From a virus: a stretch of 30,180 bases of DNA. Position 1 is the first letter of the stretch, and each line of letters starts with the position of its first letter. Below the pieces are notes generated by a model, which saw only the letters and a program-made list of their open reading frames with translations, did not search any database and was not told where the DNA came from. The DNA is taken from IMG/VR virus record IMGVR_UViG_3300042507_005051, positions 1-30,180 of that record, one strand, 5' to 3'. The position numbers and the translations under genes are program-made. Shown here piece after piece: positions 1 to 6,881 of this stretch.

Positions 1-100
1 CTTTTTCCTGACCGCAAGAGCATCTAATGCCTGGAAGGGACCCAAAGCCGCCGGGGGGGGTAGCCTGCCAGCCTGTCGCTCTATCGCGTCTGATCTTCAT
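1..100 (-). CDS. Possible start of a gene running off the left edge
   Basis: An ATG at 98-100 opens a reading frame with no stop up to the window edge (33 codons, beginning MKIRRDRATGWQ and ending with a CSCG motif). It overlaps the end of the fibre-type gene at 81 by 20 bases, which fits the tight packing of this genome. A GGGG run lies about 12 bases upstream and there is no good Shine-Dalgarno site. The CSCG pair hints at a zinc-binding protein, but the fragment is too short to assign. It could also be a chance open frame. Confidence 0.4.
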   Translation of the reverse strand, partial: MKIRRDRATGWQATPPGGFGSLPGIRCSCGQEK

Positions 101-1322
101 TTATGTAAACAACCCCAATTGCAATCGTCTTAATGCTGCCTGATTTCGTTAACTGAACGTCGTATTTACCTTGCCAAACGCCAGGGCATCCCGTAAACGG
201 CGACACTGTCGGCACCACGATCGGCACCGATACGCTAGTCGCTGAATCAACCGTACCGGTGTTAGTATATACAACCGCATCATCCTTGTCCCTGATCGTC
301 AGCCGTACAGCCCAACCGTCCGTATAGTTGGTCGATACGGTCCATGTCGCTTTGGCGTTTCCGCTTGCCGCTCCGTCGTAGGTGTCGCCTTGCGTCAATA
401 CTAGATTGCCGTTGACGTTCGGCGTCGCCACGGTCAGTACTTCGCTACCCTGGATAAGCGAGATGATCTGATCCTGCTTGGCTTCGGTCGCATCGCCCCC
501 GGTGCTACTTGGTGCCTGACTCAGCGCCGTCGCCTTCCACCGCCACACACCGGTGACCAATTCGAGCATCTGCGAGAATGCGTACATGATCAGCCCCATC
601 GTGCCGGTCGCGGCCGAATAGGCACTCGACGCAGCCGACCAGATTCCCGCCGCAATGTCCGCAATCGCATGAACATGGCTTGTCGGGTCGATCAACACTG
701 TATCGCCCGCGACGGGTGCCGTCGTCAACGCCTCTTCGAGCGTGATTGTTAGCGTTCCGTCGCCGTTGTTGACCGTCGTTAGTATCGGGCTATTTTGCTC
801 TGCCGAAGTGCCCGTGCTCATCCACAAAACCGAATGCTCTAGCGCTCCCGTAGGGTAATTTGCTCCACTAATTTTGAAAACAGTCGTCGTTGGCGTCGGG
901 CTAGATAGAATCGTGCCTTCGATTACGTTGTTCGACTTTCGCAAAATGTCCATGAGCTTGCCAAACGTGCCTGCGGTTGTGTGGCCGCTGTAGGCTTCGT
1001 CCCATACCGCGTCCGCAATTGCCCCTGCGGTTGGCGGCGTCGTGATTAGCTCGGCTTTTGCATAGGCAAAAAACGTTGCCGTGGTCAGTGTCAGCGTCAC
1101 AAAACCGCTTGCGACTGGAATTATCGGGCTCGTGCCGATGGTCGCGATCAGTTGATATTCGCCGGCTGCGATCGAACTGAATACCGCGGTGTAAGTGCCT
1201 TTTCGGTTAGTCGCTTCTGTCGCTGATGCCGAAGCGACTTGCGTATCGCTGCCCTGCACAAATAGCCGTAGCGTAACCGTCTGGCTTGGAGGGCTGCGAA
1301 ACTCGATTGTTTGTGTTGCCAT
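81..1322 (-). CDS. Tail fibre / surface-exposed structural protein (413 aa)
   Basis: The protein is rich in Thr, Ser, Ala and Val, with no long hydrophobic segment and no enzyme motif, as in phage fibre or adaptor proteins. Residues 1-85 look like a beta-sandwich with the pattern GTYTAVF-AAGEYQL. At about residues 103-124 lies IADAVWDEAYSGHTTAGTFG, a module I associate with phage tail/fibre proteins, and a related IADIAAGIWSA occurs near residue 220. Residues 270-285 (GGDATEAKQDQI) also recur in such proteins. The C-terminal 110 residues look like another beta-domain. It follows the YadA-like fibre gene after 13 bases, so the two are probably co-transcribed and work together at the tail tip. 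The role in host recognition is inferred from composition and context. Confidence 0.6.
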   Translation of the reverse strand: MATQTIEFRSPPSQTVTLRLFVQGSDTQVASASATEATNRKGTYTAVFSSIAAGEYQLIATIGTSPIIPVASGFVTLTLTTATFFAYAKAELITTPPTAGAIADAVWDEAYSGHTTAGTFGKLMDILRKSNNVIEGTILSSPTPTTTVFKISGANYPTGALEHSVLWMSTGTSAEQNSPILTTVNNGDGTLTITLEEALTTAPVAGDTVLIDPTSHVHAIADIAAGIWSAASSAYSAATGTMGLIMYAFSQMLELVTGVWRWKATALSQAPSSTGGDATEAKQDQIISLIQGSEVLTVATPNVNGNLVLTQGDTYDGAASGNAKATWTVSTNYTDGWAVRLTIRDKDDAVVYTNTGTVDSATSVSVPIVVPTVSPFTGCPGVWQGKYDVQLTKSGSIKTIAIGVVYINEDQTR

Positions 1323-1335
1323 TCAGTTGCATCCG

Positions 1336-2232
1336 TTAGTAGGTCATTGTTTTTAGGACGCCTGAGAAAACCGCCGCCCACGCCCACGTTTCTCCATCAA
1401 TTCCAGCCGCCTCTACCTTTAGCGACTCATTGACATCATCTGCTGTAACTGCTATTGACGTTCCCGCAGCTTGGTCTACTCCGACCGTCTCGACGCTTCC
1501 AATCAGTTGTGTTGTGGCACCAGTTCTGCGAATCGAAACCTGTCTTGTGTACTTTGCAAATGCGGTCCCATCGCTCTTGGTTCCGAGTATTTGCAGCAAC
1601 CCGAGCATGGCGGTATTTGTCGGCAAAACAAATCGCTCGGCAGACAGCGACACACGCAATTCAGTCAGTGAATTTGTTGTGGTTTTTGCCGTGAAGCAAA
1701 CGTTTACTTTTTGTACGCCCGACGCAAAGCCATGTGATCTCATGCCAGCTACATTAGCCGACGAAGACATTCCGCTCGCAAACGAACCGATTCCAGAAGC
1801 AACGGCCGTAACCCCGATTCCGACCGCACCTTGGTTTACTGCTTGCGAAGTAATGCCATACGCAAACCCGTACTGCCCAGAAGCAGTGTTGGCAAGTCCA
1901 CCAGCAAAAGCATATGTCCCGCTGGCTGTATTTTGCTCGCCGTTGACTACGCATGAAGCAGCCCCGGAAGCAACCTGACTCGCCCCATTTCGCTGCCTTT
2001 GCAAATCGACGGCATACGCCCCCCTTGCATTACCTCCCGCCGTAGTGCCCGTGGGCACCTGTGCTGATATGTACCCGGTCCCTTTCGGGCTCAACGCAAG
2101 CCCGATATTTGTGCCGCTACCTTTCGCCGCAATTTCCACGACGTTGATTGTGTTGTTGGGCGAAGCGGTGTAGACAGCTTGGTCGAAATTAGCATCTACA
2201 ATCTGTTGAAAAATCAGGGCTTCAACGTTCAC
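1336..2232 (-). CDS. Fibre protein with YadA-like head repeats (298 aa)
   Basis: Residues about 66-170 carry repeated short units of the type A-x-G-x-x-(s/t)-A-x-G (NTASGTYAFAGG, NTASGQYGFAYG, AVASGIGSFASG). This is the signature of the left-handed beta-roll of trimeric YadA-type adhesins, also used in phage fibres. An N-terminal segment of about 60 residues may attach it to the virion. The C-terminal 110 residues are beta-rich and may cap or bind. It starts with GTG at 2232, overlapping the TGA of the 170-aa gene as GTGA. Trimerisation and receptor binding are inferred from the family; the repeat is visible directly. Confidence 0.72.
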   Translation of the reverse strand: MNVEALIFQQIVDANFDQAVYTASPNNTINVVEIAAKGSGTNIGLALSPKGTGYISAQVPTGTTAGGNARGAYAVDLQRQRNGASQVASGAASCVVNGEQNTASGTYAFAGGLANTASGQYGFAYGITSQAVNQGAVGIGVTAVASGIGSFASGMSSSANVAGMRSHGFASGVQKVNVCFTAKTTTNSLTELRVSLSAERFVLPTNTAMLGLLQILGTKSDGTAFAKYTRQVSIRRTGATTQLIGSVETVGVDQAAGTSIAVTADDVNESLKVEAAGIDGETWAWAAVFSGVLKTMTY

Positions 2233-2741
2233 AGCGTGCTCCAGATTTGTGCCATAACTACGGCCGCATCGCCGTCAATTGGCATTTGATCGCCAAATCG
2301 AACGCCCGCAACTTTTGCTTTTTGCCTGTGTACCGATTCGGCCTCTGTGGCCTTGCGTTGCTCAATGCCCTCGACGCTCGGCTGACTTGCAAATCCCTCC
2401 AGCGTCCATCGGGGTCGCCTATCGACGCCCCATGATTTTAATATTTCAACCCGCTCCGGCGTAAACGTGTCGGGCTCGATTGTGCCAAGTTGCGTAATCA
2501 TTCCCTGCACTTGCGGGTCGCCAAAATCAAGCCCGCTCACCATCTGATCGGCCACGTCGCTGTATCCGATTTGCTTCAGTTTTGCCAACATCCCGCCCCA
2601 ACCAGCCGCACCCGCACCGAAGTCCCGCAAGCCTCTTGCACCCGTCGCCCACGCCTCGCTTAGCGGCAGCCGTCTTTCGACGATTGCTAGTAGCTCTTGC
2701 AAAATGTCGGCCGCGGGTTTAGTCCAGTCGATTGGGTTCAT
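2229..2741 (-). CDS. Hypothetical protein of the fibre region (170 aa)
   Basis: I do not recognise this family. The protein is mostly helical and soluble, with no membrane segment and no cysteine. A glycine-rich stretch (GARGLRDFGAGAAGWGGML) lies at residues 34-52. It sits directly before the YadA-like fibre gene with a GTGA overlap, so a fibre-attachment or assembly role is possible but only by position. No clear SD precedes the ATG at 2741, and 31 bases separate it from the preceding small membrane protein. Confidence 0.55.
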   Translation of the reverse strand: MNPIDWTKPAADILQELLAIVERRLPLSEAWATGARGLRDFGAGAAGWGGMLAKLKQIGYSDVADQMVSGLDFGDPQVQGMITQLGTIEPDTFTPERVEILKSWGVDRRPRWTLEGFASQPSVEGIEQRKATEAESVHRQKAKVAGVRFGDQMPIDGDAAVVMAQIWSTL

Positions 2742-2772
2742 GATGGCAGGTGGGTAGGTTGGTAGGCGGGAT

Positions 2773-2955
2773 TTACTGGCGGGTGATTCGGTCGGTCAGC
2801 ACCTCGGCAAAGCGAGACGCTTTTAAAATCATTTCAATGACGTGCTTATCGCGTTCGCGTTGTTTGCGTAGTTGCCAAGATAGCCAAAACGACTGCCAAG
2901 CGATTAAAAACGATGCGGCGACAAACAGCAAGAAAACAGTTAAGTGGTTGTTCAT
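2773..2955 (-). CDS. Small membrane protein, one TM helix (60 aa)
   Basis: The ATG at 2955 gives MNNHLTVFLLFVAASFLIAW, a hydrophobic helix at about residues 5-25, followed by a basic stretch (QLRKQRERDK) and an amphipathic tail. A TTG ten codons upstream would also be in frame, but the ATG gives a conventional membrane protein. By size, topology and position among other single-helix proteins it could be a holin-like or spanin-like lysis component. No family can be named. Confidence 0.5.
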   Translation of the reverse strand: MNNHLTVFLLFVAASFLIAWQSFWLSWQLRKQRERDKHVIEMILKASRFAEVLTDRITRQ

Positions 2956-2994
2956 GGTTCGCGCGGGGGTTGTCCGAAAATCCAACGAACGTAA

Positions 2995-3195
2995 TCATCG
3001 ATCGTGTTGAATATATCCATTGGGTCCGGTCCTGTAATGATCGGCTCGAAAATTACTTGACCGAATCGGTATATCGCTTCCAACAGTTCCATCTTGCAAA
3101 CCCCCGTGCCCAGCAATCACCGATTGCGAATACATCGCAACAATGACCGCCGCGACCATTCCTGAGATACAACACAACATCCAAACTTCCATCAT
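2995..3195 (-). CDS. Small protein with N-terminal hydrophobic segment (66 aa)
   Basis: The start ATG at 3195 overlaps the stop of the preceding gene as ATGA; a second ATG follows immediately. Residues 4-24 (VWMLCCISGMVAAVIVAMYS) are hydrophobic and could be a signal anchor. The twin cysteine is at residues 8-9, too early and without enough context to call a lipoprotein. The rest is polar with no motif. It lies between two other short membrane proteins, so a spanin or other lysis accessory is possible by position only. Confidence 0.5.
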   Translation of the reverse strand: MMEVWMLCCISGMVAAVIVAMYSQSVIAGHGGLQDGTVGSDIPIRSSNFRADHYRTGPNGYIQHDR

Positions 3196-3494
3196 CGGGC
3201 CTCGGCGGGTTTAGGCAGGGCGGGAATGTGCGTTCGCATAATTTCAACAAAGACTCTTCGGTCCTCTGAATGGCTTTCGATAAGTTGCTGCAAAACCTTA
3301 TCGTGGCCTGCTGAAATCGCTTCAAACTTAGTCGTTAAATCTTCGGTTCGTTTCTTGTCAATTTCTGGGATTAAATAAATGACGGCATAGGCCAAAAAAA
3401 CCATCACGCAAAGCAGCATAAAAGCAGGAAAACCCTGCTGAAAGGCAAGGTGAACAAACCACTTTTTTGTATCGTCATCAAGTGGGAAGTTCAC
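3192..3494 (-). CDS. Membrane protein with coiled coil, holin/spanin-like (100 aa)
   Basis: I place the start at GTG 3494 rather than the far upstream ATG at 3617. The GTG overlaps the previous TGA as GTGA and has GGAGG at 3503-3507, eight bases upstream, whereas the ATG would create a 127-base overlap. The protein has one TM helix (FPAFMLLCVMVFLAYAVIYL) at about residues 20-40, then a charged helical region (EIDKKRTEDLTTKFEAISAGH) that looks like a coiled coil. This layout suits an inner-membrane spanin-like or holin-like protein, or a regulator of one. Function is inferred from topology and context. Confidence 0.6.
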   Translation of the reverse strand: MNFPLDDDTKKWFVHLAFQQGFPAFMLLCVMVFLAYAVIYLIPEIDKKRTEDLTTKFEAISAGHDKVLQQLIESHSEDRRVFVEIMRTHIPALPKPAEAR

Positions 3495-3964
3495 TCCGAC
3501 GCCCTCCGCGGTGCCACGGACGGAAGCGGCCCTGTCGGCTGCGATTGTGTGGCCGTCGTCCGTGACACCAGAGCGGAAAGGCTCGATAGACTGAGATGCC
3601 CGTTGTGCGTCATCCATGCACCACCCGCAAAAACAAAAAACTTTGGATCTTCCATGCCGCTAAGGTCAACCGTTTTGATCTGCCATCCTTTCGATTCGCA
3701 CTGTGCCGCTTCGTTCGCAAGCCATCGCCGACCGTATTCGCTAGACGCATCTCCGACAAAGACGATCGTCGATATCGATCGGGTAACGCTTAGCGTGTTC
3801 GATTCGCGTTCTGCTTGCTCCTCGACTGCTTGCTGCACTTGCTGGTCAGCGATTTGGACGGTTTCGTCTGTTACTGGAATTTTTCCGATTATCGCCGCAA
3901 ACAGCAATGCGACAAAAGACGATATCGCCATCAACCGAAGCAGCGGTGGTACCGGCTCGCTCAT
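3491..3964 (-). CDS. Membrane-anchored protein with thioredoxin-like fold, no CxxC (157 aa)
   Basis: The ATG at 3964 overlaps the stop of the 95-aa gene as ATGA; a longer frame upstream is rejected because it overlaps that gene. Residues 8-28 form a TM helix (LRLMAISSFVALLFAAIIG), followed by a Gln/Glu-rich helix. From about residue 65 the pattern is a beta strand (STIVFVGDASS), a helix, a strand (GWQIKTVDL), then KFFVFAGGAW and a final helix. This resembles the beta-alpha-beta plus beta-beta-alpha order of thioredoxin folds, but the redox CxxC is absent. It is the third protein of that type in this cluster. The fold call is by eye and moderate at best. Confidence 0.5.
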   Translation of the reverse strand: MSEPVPPLLRLMAISSFVALLFAAIIGKIPVTDETVQIADQQVQQAVEEQAERESNTLSVTRSISTIVFVGDASSEYGRRWLANEAAQCESKGWQIKTVDLSGMEDPKFFVFAGGAWMTHNGHLSLSSLSALVSRTTATQSQPTGPLPSVAPRRASE

Positions 3965-4248
3965 TCTGTCGCCCCAAGTATCGGCACGCCATCCGGCCCT
4001 TTGTCGCCCGTCAACTCCGCTTCGGCTTGCATCAAGTGGGCAATCGCCTTCGCCGCCTTGGGATCGGCAAACGGCCCACCTTTTTGCTCTGACTCCATTC
4101 TGCGGCGGGTAACGCCGATTACCTCCAGCGGTGTCACTCCGTTTTCGCCTCGCCAATAAATTGACAACACCTGTTCGCCGTTGGCAACTGCGGTGGTTTT
4201 TCCGCTGCCGTCTTCGCGGCTTATGCCTTCGAAGGTTACGCCTTTCAT
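3961..4248 (-). CDS. Hypothetical soluble protein (95 aa)
   Basis: No known family is recognised. The first half looks like a small beta-domain (MKGVTFEGISREDGSGKTT), the second half is helical and charged. There is no membrane segment or cysteine. It is joined by ATGA overlaps to the papain-like protease upstream and to the membrane-anchored thioredoxin-like protein downstream. The tight coupling to the protease allows a chaperone or inhibitor role, which is speculative. Confidence 0.5.
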   Translation of the reverse strand: MKGVTFEGISREDGSGKTTAVANGEQVLSIYWRGENGVTPLEVIGVTRRRMESEQKGGPFADPKAAKAIAHLMQAEAELTGDKGPDGVPILGATE

Positions 4249-5078
4249 GCTGCTAACACCAATGGGGAAACGCGTTGAATTGCGATCTGCTCCGATGCGA
4301 TCGCTTTAGATTCCGTCAACCACGCGGTGCCCTTTTCGCCCCACGTCTCTTTCCAACTGTTCACGATTTTAACTAAGAACTTGCCGTCTTTCCAACCGGC
4401 TCGAACGGCGTAGATCAGGTGGCCCCACCAGTCATAACCGACCGTCACCGGACGCGGGTTTATCGGATCGGTAAGAACGGAAACAAGAGCCAAGATATCG
4501 CGCCGCGGAAGCTCAAGCGACTCTGTGACCTTGTGCAAAGCCGCGTTGGCTCTGACCTCTTGGCGGTCCCAGTTCGACATCTTGGCTTCGAGCCCTGGCC
4601 ATAGCGACTCTTCGACGACGCCGTATTGCTCGATGCCACGCAACGCCTCTTCGCCCCAGCCGCCTTCATTGCGACCATTTTTGATGCGGTACGCGGTCGG
4701 GAATGCGTTTAGGTGAGGAACCACGCCGCCGGTCATGGCGTAGCAGGTCATCATCGCACCGGTCGGGCCAAAAAACCAACAATATCCCCATTGGCCTTGA
4801 TTTAGAATTGGCACTCCGGCCGCTCGCCGCCAATCATCGGGAGTCGTCTTGTTTTCATCCGCTCTTTGAATCCGGTCACGAAGCTTTCCGCGGTCGCTCT
4901 CGAACGTGTATTGAAATAACTTCGACGGCTTGTTCGCCGATCCAAACGGTGCAGAATTGTAATCTCGCGACATCCCACCAAATGTAAGTCCTTCTTGCCG
5001 CCACTGATCGACTAGCTTCAATGCGTTGCCGTCGTCGATGATCAACGGGTTTGACCCGAGGTCCGATTGATACGTCAT
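4245..5078 (-). CDS. Papain-type (C1) cysteine protease (277 aa)
   Basis: All four papain active-site elements are in order. Gln94 and Cys100 lie in NQGQWGYCWFF (compare QGxCGSCWAF), His220 in DWWGHLIYAV and Asn240 in IVNSWKETWGEKG. Residues 1-85 could be a pro-region or an N-terminal domain, and there is no signal peptide. C1 peptidases are common in eukaryotes and scattered in bacteria, and unusual in phages. It is linked by ATGA overlaps to a membrane-anchored thioredoxin-like protein upstream and a small protein downstream, within a run of holin-like membrane proteins. No muramidase or amidase gene is visible, so it may act on the host envelope at lysis; head or fibre maturation is the alternative. 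Confidence 0.85.
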   Translation of the reverse strand: MTYQSDLGSNPLIIDDGNALKLVDQWRQEGLTFGGMSRDYNSAPFGSANKPSKLFQYTFESDRGKLRDRIQRADENKTTPDDWRRAAGVPILNQGQWGYCWFFGPTGAMMTCYAMTGGVVPHLNAFPTAYRIKNGRNEGGWGEEALRGIEQYGVVEESLWPGLEAKMSNWDRQEVRANAALHKVTESLELPRRDILALVSVLTDPINPRPVTVGYDWWGHLIYAVRAGWKDGKFLVKIVNSWKETWGEKGTAWLTESKAIASEQIAIQRVSPLVLAA

Positions 5079-5407
5079 CGATCACCCCACCGAAAAAAGC
5101 CCGACCGTTGACGCCACTCGCGGCCGTTCCAGATTCTCGTGGTTGGGTAGCGTTCGGCCTTGCGTTCGATCGTCCAAATTGCGTAGCCATTGTCCATGGC
5201 TTTCGGCAACGTCTCACGCTTCATCTGCTCGCACGGCGCACATCCTTCTTTGGTGATCATGATCACGGTCGGCCTATCGACTTCAATGCCAGTAACCGGA
5301 TCTTTTACCGGATCGTGCCTTCCGTCGCCGCTGTTGAGAAAAAACGCCGCTGTCAAAACTGCCACCCATAGCATAATCACGACTCCTATTCGTTCGGCGA
5401 GGTTCAT
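5075..5407 (-). CDS. Membrane-anchored thioredoxin-like protein with CAPC motif (110 aa)
   Basis: A hydrophobic N-terminus (residues 7-24, IGVVIMLWVAVLTAAFFL) acts as signal or anchor. A short thioredoxin-type domain follows, with the strand RPTVIMITKEG and redox motif Cys56-Ala-Pro-Cys59. YPTTRIWNG carries the proline expected at the cis-Pro position. At 110 aa it is minimal for the family. It probably faces the periplasm and reduces or exchanges disulfides. Its stop overlaps the start of the cysteine protease (ATGA), suggesting redox control or activation of that enzyme. The redox motif is visible; the partner is inferred. Confidence 0.72.
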   Translation of the reverse strand: MNLAERIGVVIMLWVAVLTAAFFLNSGDGRHDPVKDPVTGIEVDRPTVIMITKEGCAPCEQMKRETLPKAMDNGYAIWTIERKAERYPTTRIWNGREWRQRSGFFRWGDR

Positions 5408-5778
5408 TTGATCAACCCTATCGCCGCATCGACCGATTCCGGGATCTTATTTACGACGATCCGCCCACCGCTTGAAACCACAATCGCCGGCGGCTTTTCA
5501 ACCGCCTTTTTCAATTCGCCCCAGTAGCCAAGTTGCGAAAAGTCATCCCGCCAATCTTGCGAAAGATACTTACCACCATTCGCGTCAACCGCCTCTTTCA
5601 ACCGCAGCGAATTGGCGACGACGCCTTGGCTCTCGGTTAGCTCTTGCGGCTTGCTGCCATCCTTCACCACCAACACCCACAGACCGCCTTCGCCGCCCGA
5701 TCCTCCAGCCGATCCGCGAAACCAAATGGCAGCGGCCAAGAGCAATAGGGCAAAGCCGATTCGCGTTGTTTGGCTCAC
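5404..5778 (-). CDS. Membrane-anchored thioredoxin-fold-like protein without CxxC (124 aa)
   Basis: Starts with GTG at 5778 in a GTGA overlap. Residues 7-22 (IGFALLLLAAAIWFRG) form a TM anchor, followed by a Gly/Ser linker. The body has a strand (GLWVLVVKDG), a helix, and at the end PPAIVVSSGGRIVVNKIPES with a final helix. This matches the cis-Pro strand, turn, strand and last helix of thioredoxin folds. No cysteine exists, so it cannot be redox active and may instead bind a partner. It directly precedes the CAPC thioredoxin-like gene (ATGA). The fold is inferred from the secondary-structure pattern. Confidence 0.5.
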   Translation of the reverse strand: MSQTTRIGFALLLLAAAIWFRGSAGGSGGEGGLWVLVVKDGSKPQELTESQGVVANSLRLKEAVDANGGKYLSQDWRDDFSQLGYWGELKKAVEKPPAIVVSSGGRIVVNKIPESVDAAIGLIK

Positions 5779-6038
5779 GCCTTTGGCTCCGGCTTGTCGG
5801 CTTCAAATAAAAGGGCTGCGGCCCTCCTGGCCGCCTCTAGTCCTTCCGAGTTGCCCGTGCTCTCGAAATGCTCGATCAGACTACGTGACGCCACGACCAA
5901 AGACAAGAATTTCTTCTCGCCGCTGGCCGTGGCTCCACGCCCCCAAGCGTTGCCAACAACGGCACGCAATTTGTCGCCGAACAACACCACCGCCGCACCC
6001 GCGGCCAATGCTGCAGGTATGTACTTTTCCCAGCTCAT
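5775..6038 (-). CDS. Small membrane-associated protein (87 aa)
   Basis: A short hydrophobic segment lies at residues 7-21 (IPAALAAGAAVVLFG). A charged helical C-terminal half follows (GEKKFLSLVVASRSLIEHF). It is coupled by ATGA to the holin-like gene upstream. No family is recognised. A holin-associated or antiholin role is possible by position only. Confidence 0.5.
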   Translation of the reverse strand: MSWEKYIPAALAAGAAVVLFGDKLRAVVGNAWGRGATASGEKKFLSLVVASRSLIEHFESTGNSEGLEAARRAAALLFEADKPEPKA

Positions 6039-6226
6039 GCCGATGGCTCTTTTTGCTCAAGTGCCTTTCGCGCGATGTTGATCGCAACCGACGCGAAAGC
6101 GGCCACCATCAACAGCGTAGCGTTTCCGCTTGCCTGCATCGCGGGGATAAGTACCGTCGCTGCAAAGGTCAAAGCAGCCCCGCCGATCGCTATTGCCGCA
6201 CCGCGGCCGATTGATGCCCAATCCAT
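6035..6226 (-). CDS. Holin-like protein, two TM helices (63 aa)
   Basis: The start is ATG 6226, which overlaps the TAA of the previous gene as TAATG; the longer upstream frame lies inside that gene and is rejected. Two hydrophobic helices are evident, residues about 8-28 (GAAIAIGGAALTFAATVLI) and 36-52 (ATLLMVAAFASVAINIA), with a short turn and a charged C-terminus. This is the size and topology of class II holins, which open the inner membrane at lysis. No sequence family is recognised, so the call rests on topology and on the nearby protease. Confidence 0.6.
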   Translation of the reverse strand: MDWASIGRGAAIAIGGAALTFAATVLIPAMQASGNATLLMVAAFASVAINIARKALEQKEPSA

Positions 6227-6573
6227 TACTTGCCCTCGATAAGTTCGCGAATGTCTGCCACGCTTCCGAACGGGTTGCCGTCGCTCAACAGCCCGTTTTC
6301 TTTGGCCCACTGGTAAGCTTTGTAGACCAAAATAATCAACTGGACCAAAAGATAAATGGTCGCCGGATCGAGATTGTATCGACCCGCGACTTTTTCCTGG
6401 AGGCTTGATTGAAGCTGCTCGACGCCAAAAAACTCACCGATGGCAATGGTCTCGGCGGCCAACTGATAAGCAAAATTGACTTGCTCTTGCGTCAATCCCT
6501 CTCGGGCGCATTCGTTACGCTTTCGGCGAACGTTGGCAAATTCTATAGATTTTCGAATGCGCTGAAACAGCAT
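6226..6573 (-). CDS. Hypothetical protein, first gene after a strong promoter (115 aa)
   Basis: The ATG at 6573 is preceded by CGGAG seven bases upstream. The N-terminus is basic (MLFQRIRKSIEFANVRRKR). A hydrophobic helix of about 15 residues (TIYLLVQLIILVYKAYQW) lies at residues 71-90 and could be membrane-associated. The C-terminus is acidic. It is the first gene of the transcript expected from the promoter at 6607-6634 and is coupled by TAATG to the holin-like gene. No family is recognised. Confidence 0.55.
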   Translation of the reverse strand: MLFQRIRKSIEFANVRRKRNECAREGLTQEQVNFAYQLAAETIAIGEFFGVEQLQSSLQEKVAGRYNLDPATIYLLVQLIILVYKAYQWAKENGLLSDGNPFGSVADIRELIEGK

Positions 6574-6606
6574 CGGCGACTCCGTGAAGAAAAGAGAGTA
6601 CGCCGG

Positions 6607-6634
6607 ATTCTAGCTAATTGGCAAGCTTTGTCAA
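6607..6634 (-). promoter_or_regulatory. Strong sigma70-type promoter for the lysis-type module
   Basis: On the minus strand a perfect -35 TTGACA (6629-6634) is followed after 16 bases by -10 TAGAAT (6607-6612). Transcription would begin near 6600, 25-30 bases before the ATG at 6573. The leader contains CGGCG and CGCCG either side of the SD, which could pair and place the SD in the loop. This is the best consensus promoter in the window and would drive 6573 leftwards through the holin-like, thioredoxin-like and protease genes. Confidence 0.7.
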
Positions 6635-6657
6635 GCGGTTAGCTTTTCGACCGCTTG
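6632..6657. promoter_or_regulatory. Perfect 8-bp inverted repeat overlapping the -35 box
   Basis: CAAGCGGT (6632-6639) and ACCGCTTG (6650-6657) are perfect inverted repeats separated by 10 bases. One arm overlaps the TTGACA of the 6607-6634 promoter and the stop codon of the 83/80-aa gene. It lacks a following T-run on the minus strand, so it looks more like an operator, or an RNA hairpin at the end of the upstream transcript, than a simple terminator. Confidence 0.45.
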
Positions 6658-6881
6658 TTTAGCAGGTCGATTTCAGCCCGGAACGTCTTTACCGCCTCGA
6701 CGTGCTCCATCGCTACCGCCGAAGCATTGCAAAGCTCAACACGCAAATGCCGGATCGTCGCTTCCTGCTCTTCAAGCCGACCGGCGACCGCAACGAGCAG
6801 CTTATGCAATTCTCCGCCGGAAACTCCGATCACGGCTTCGACCGCGTCGATCAGCGTTGCCGTGTCAGTTCGTTGTGTCAT
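6639..6881 (-). CDS. Coiled-coil hypothetical protein (80 aa)
   Basis: Start chosen at ATG 6881. It forms an ATGA overlap with the upstream stop and has GAGAGG nine bases upstream; an ATG at 6890 would have no spacing from that SD. The protein is helical with heptad-like hydrophobics (LHKLLVAVAGRLEEQEATI) and no other motif. Its N-terminus MTQRTDT nearly repeats the MTQPTDT start of the gene before it, suggesting tandem duplication. Confidence 0.6.
   Translation of the reverse strand: MTQRTDTATLIDAVEAVIGVSGGELHKLLVAVAGRLEEQEATIRHLRVELCNASAVAMEHVEAVKTFRAEIDLLNKRSKS

Noticed and set aside
3495-3617. N-terminal extension of the 100-aa membrane protein to ATG 3617
   Set aside because: It would overlap the preceding gene by 127 bases, while GTG 3494 has GGAGG and a GTGA overlap.
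3450-4112. Long plus-strand open frame (220 codons)
   Set aside because: It is antisense to the coupled genes at 3192-4248, is rich in Arg/Ser/Pro as expected of a reverse-frame shadow, and has no overlap with neighbours of its own strand.
5612-6214. Long plus-strand open frame (200 codons) and similar ones at 1430-1978 and 3815-4159
   Set aside because: They mirror convincing minus-strand genes, have no SD and show low-complexity Arg/Pro/Ser composition.
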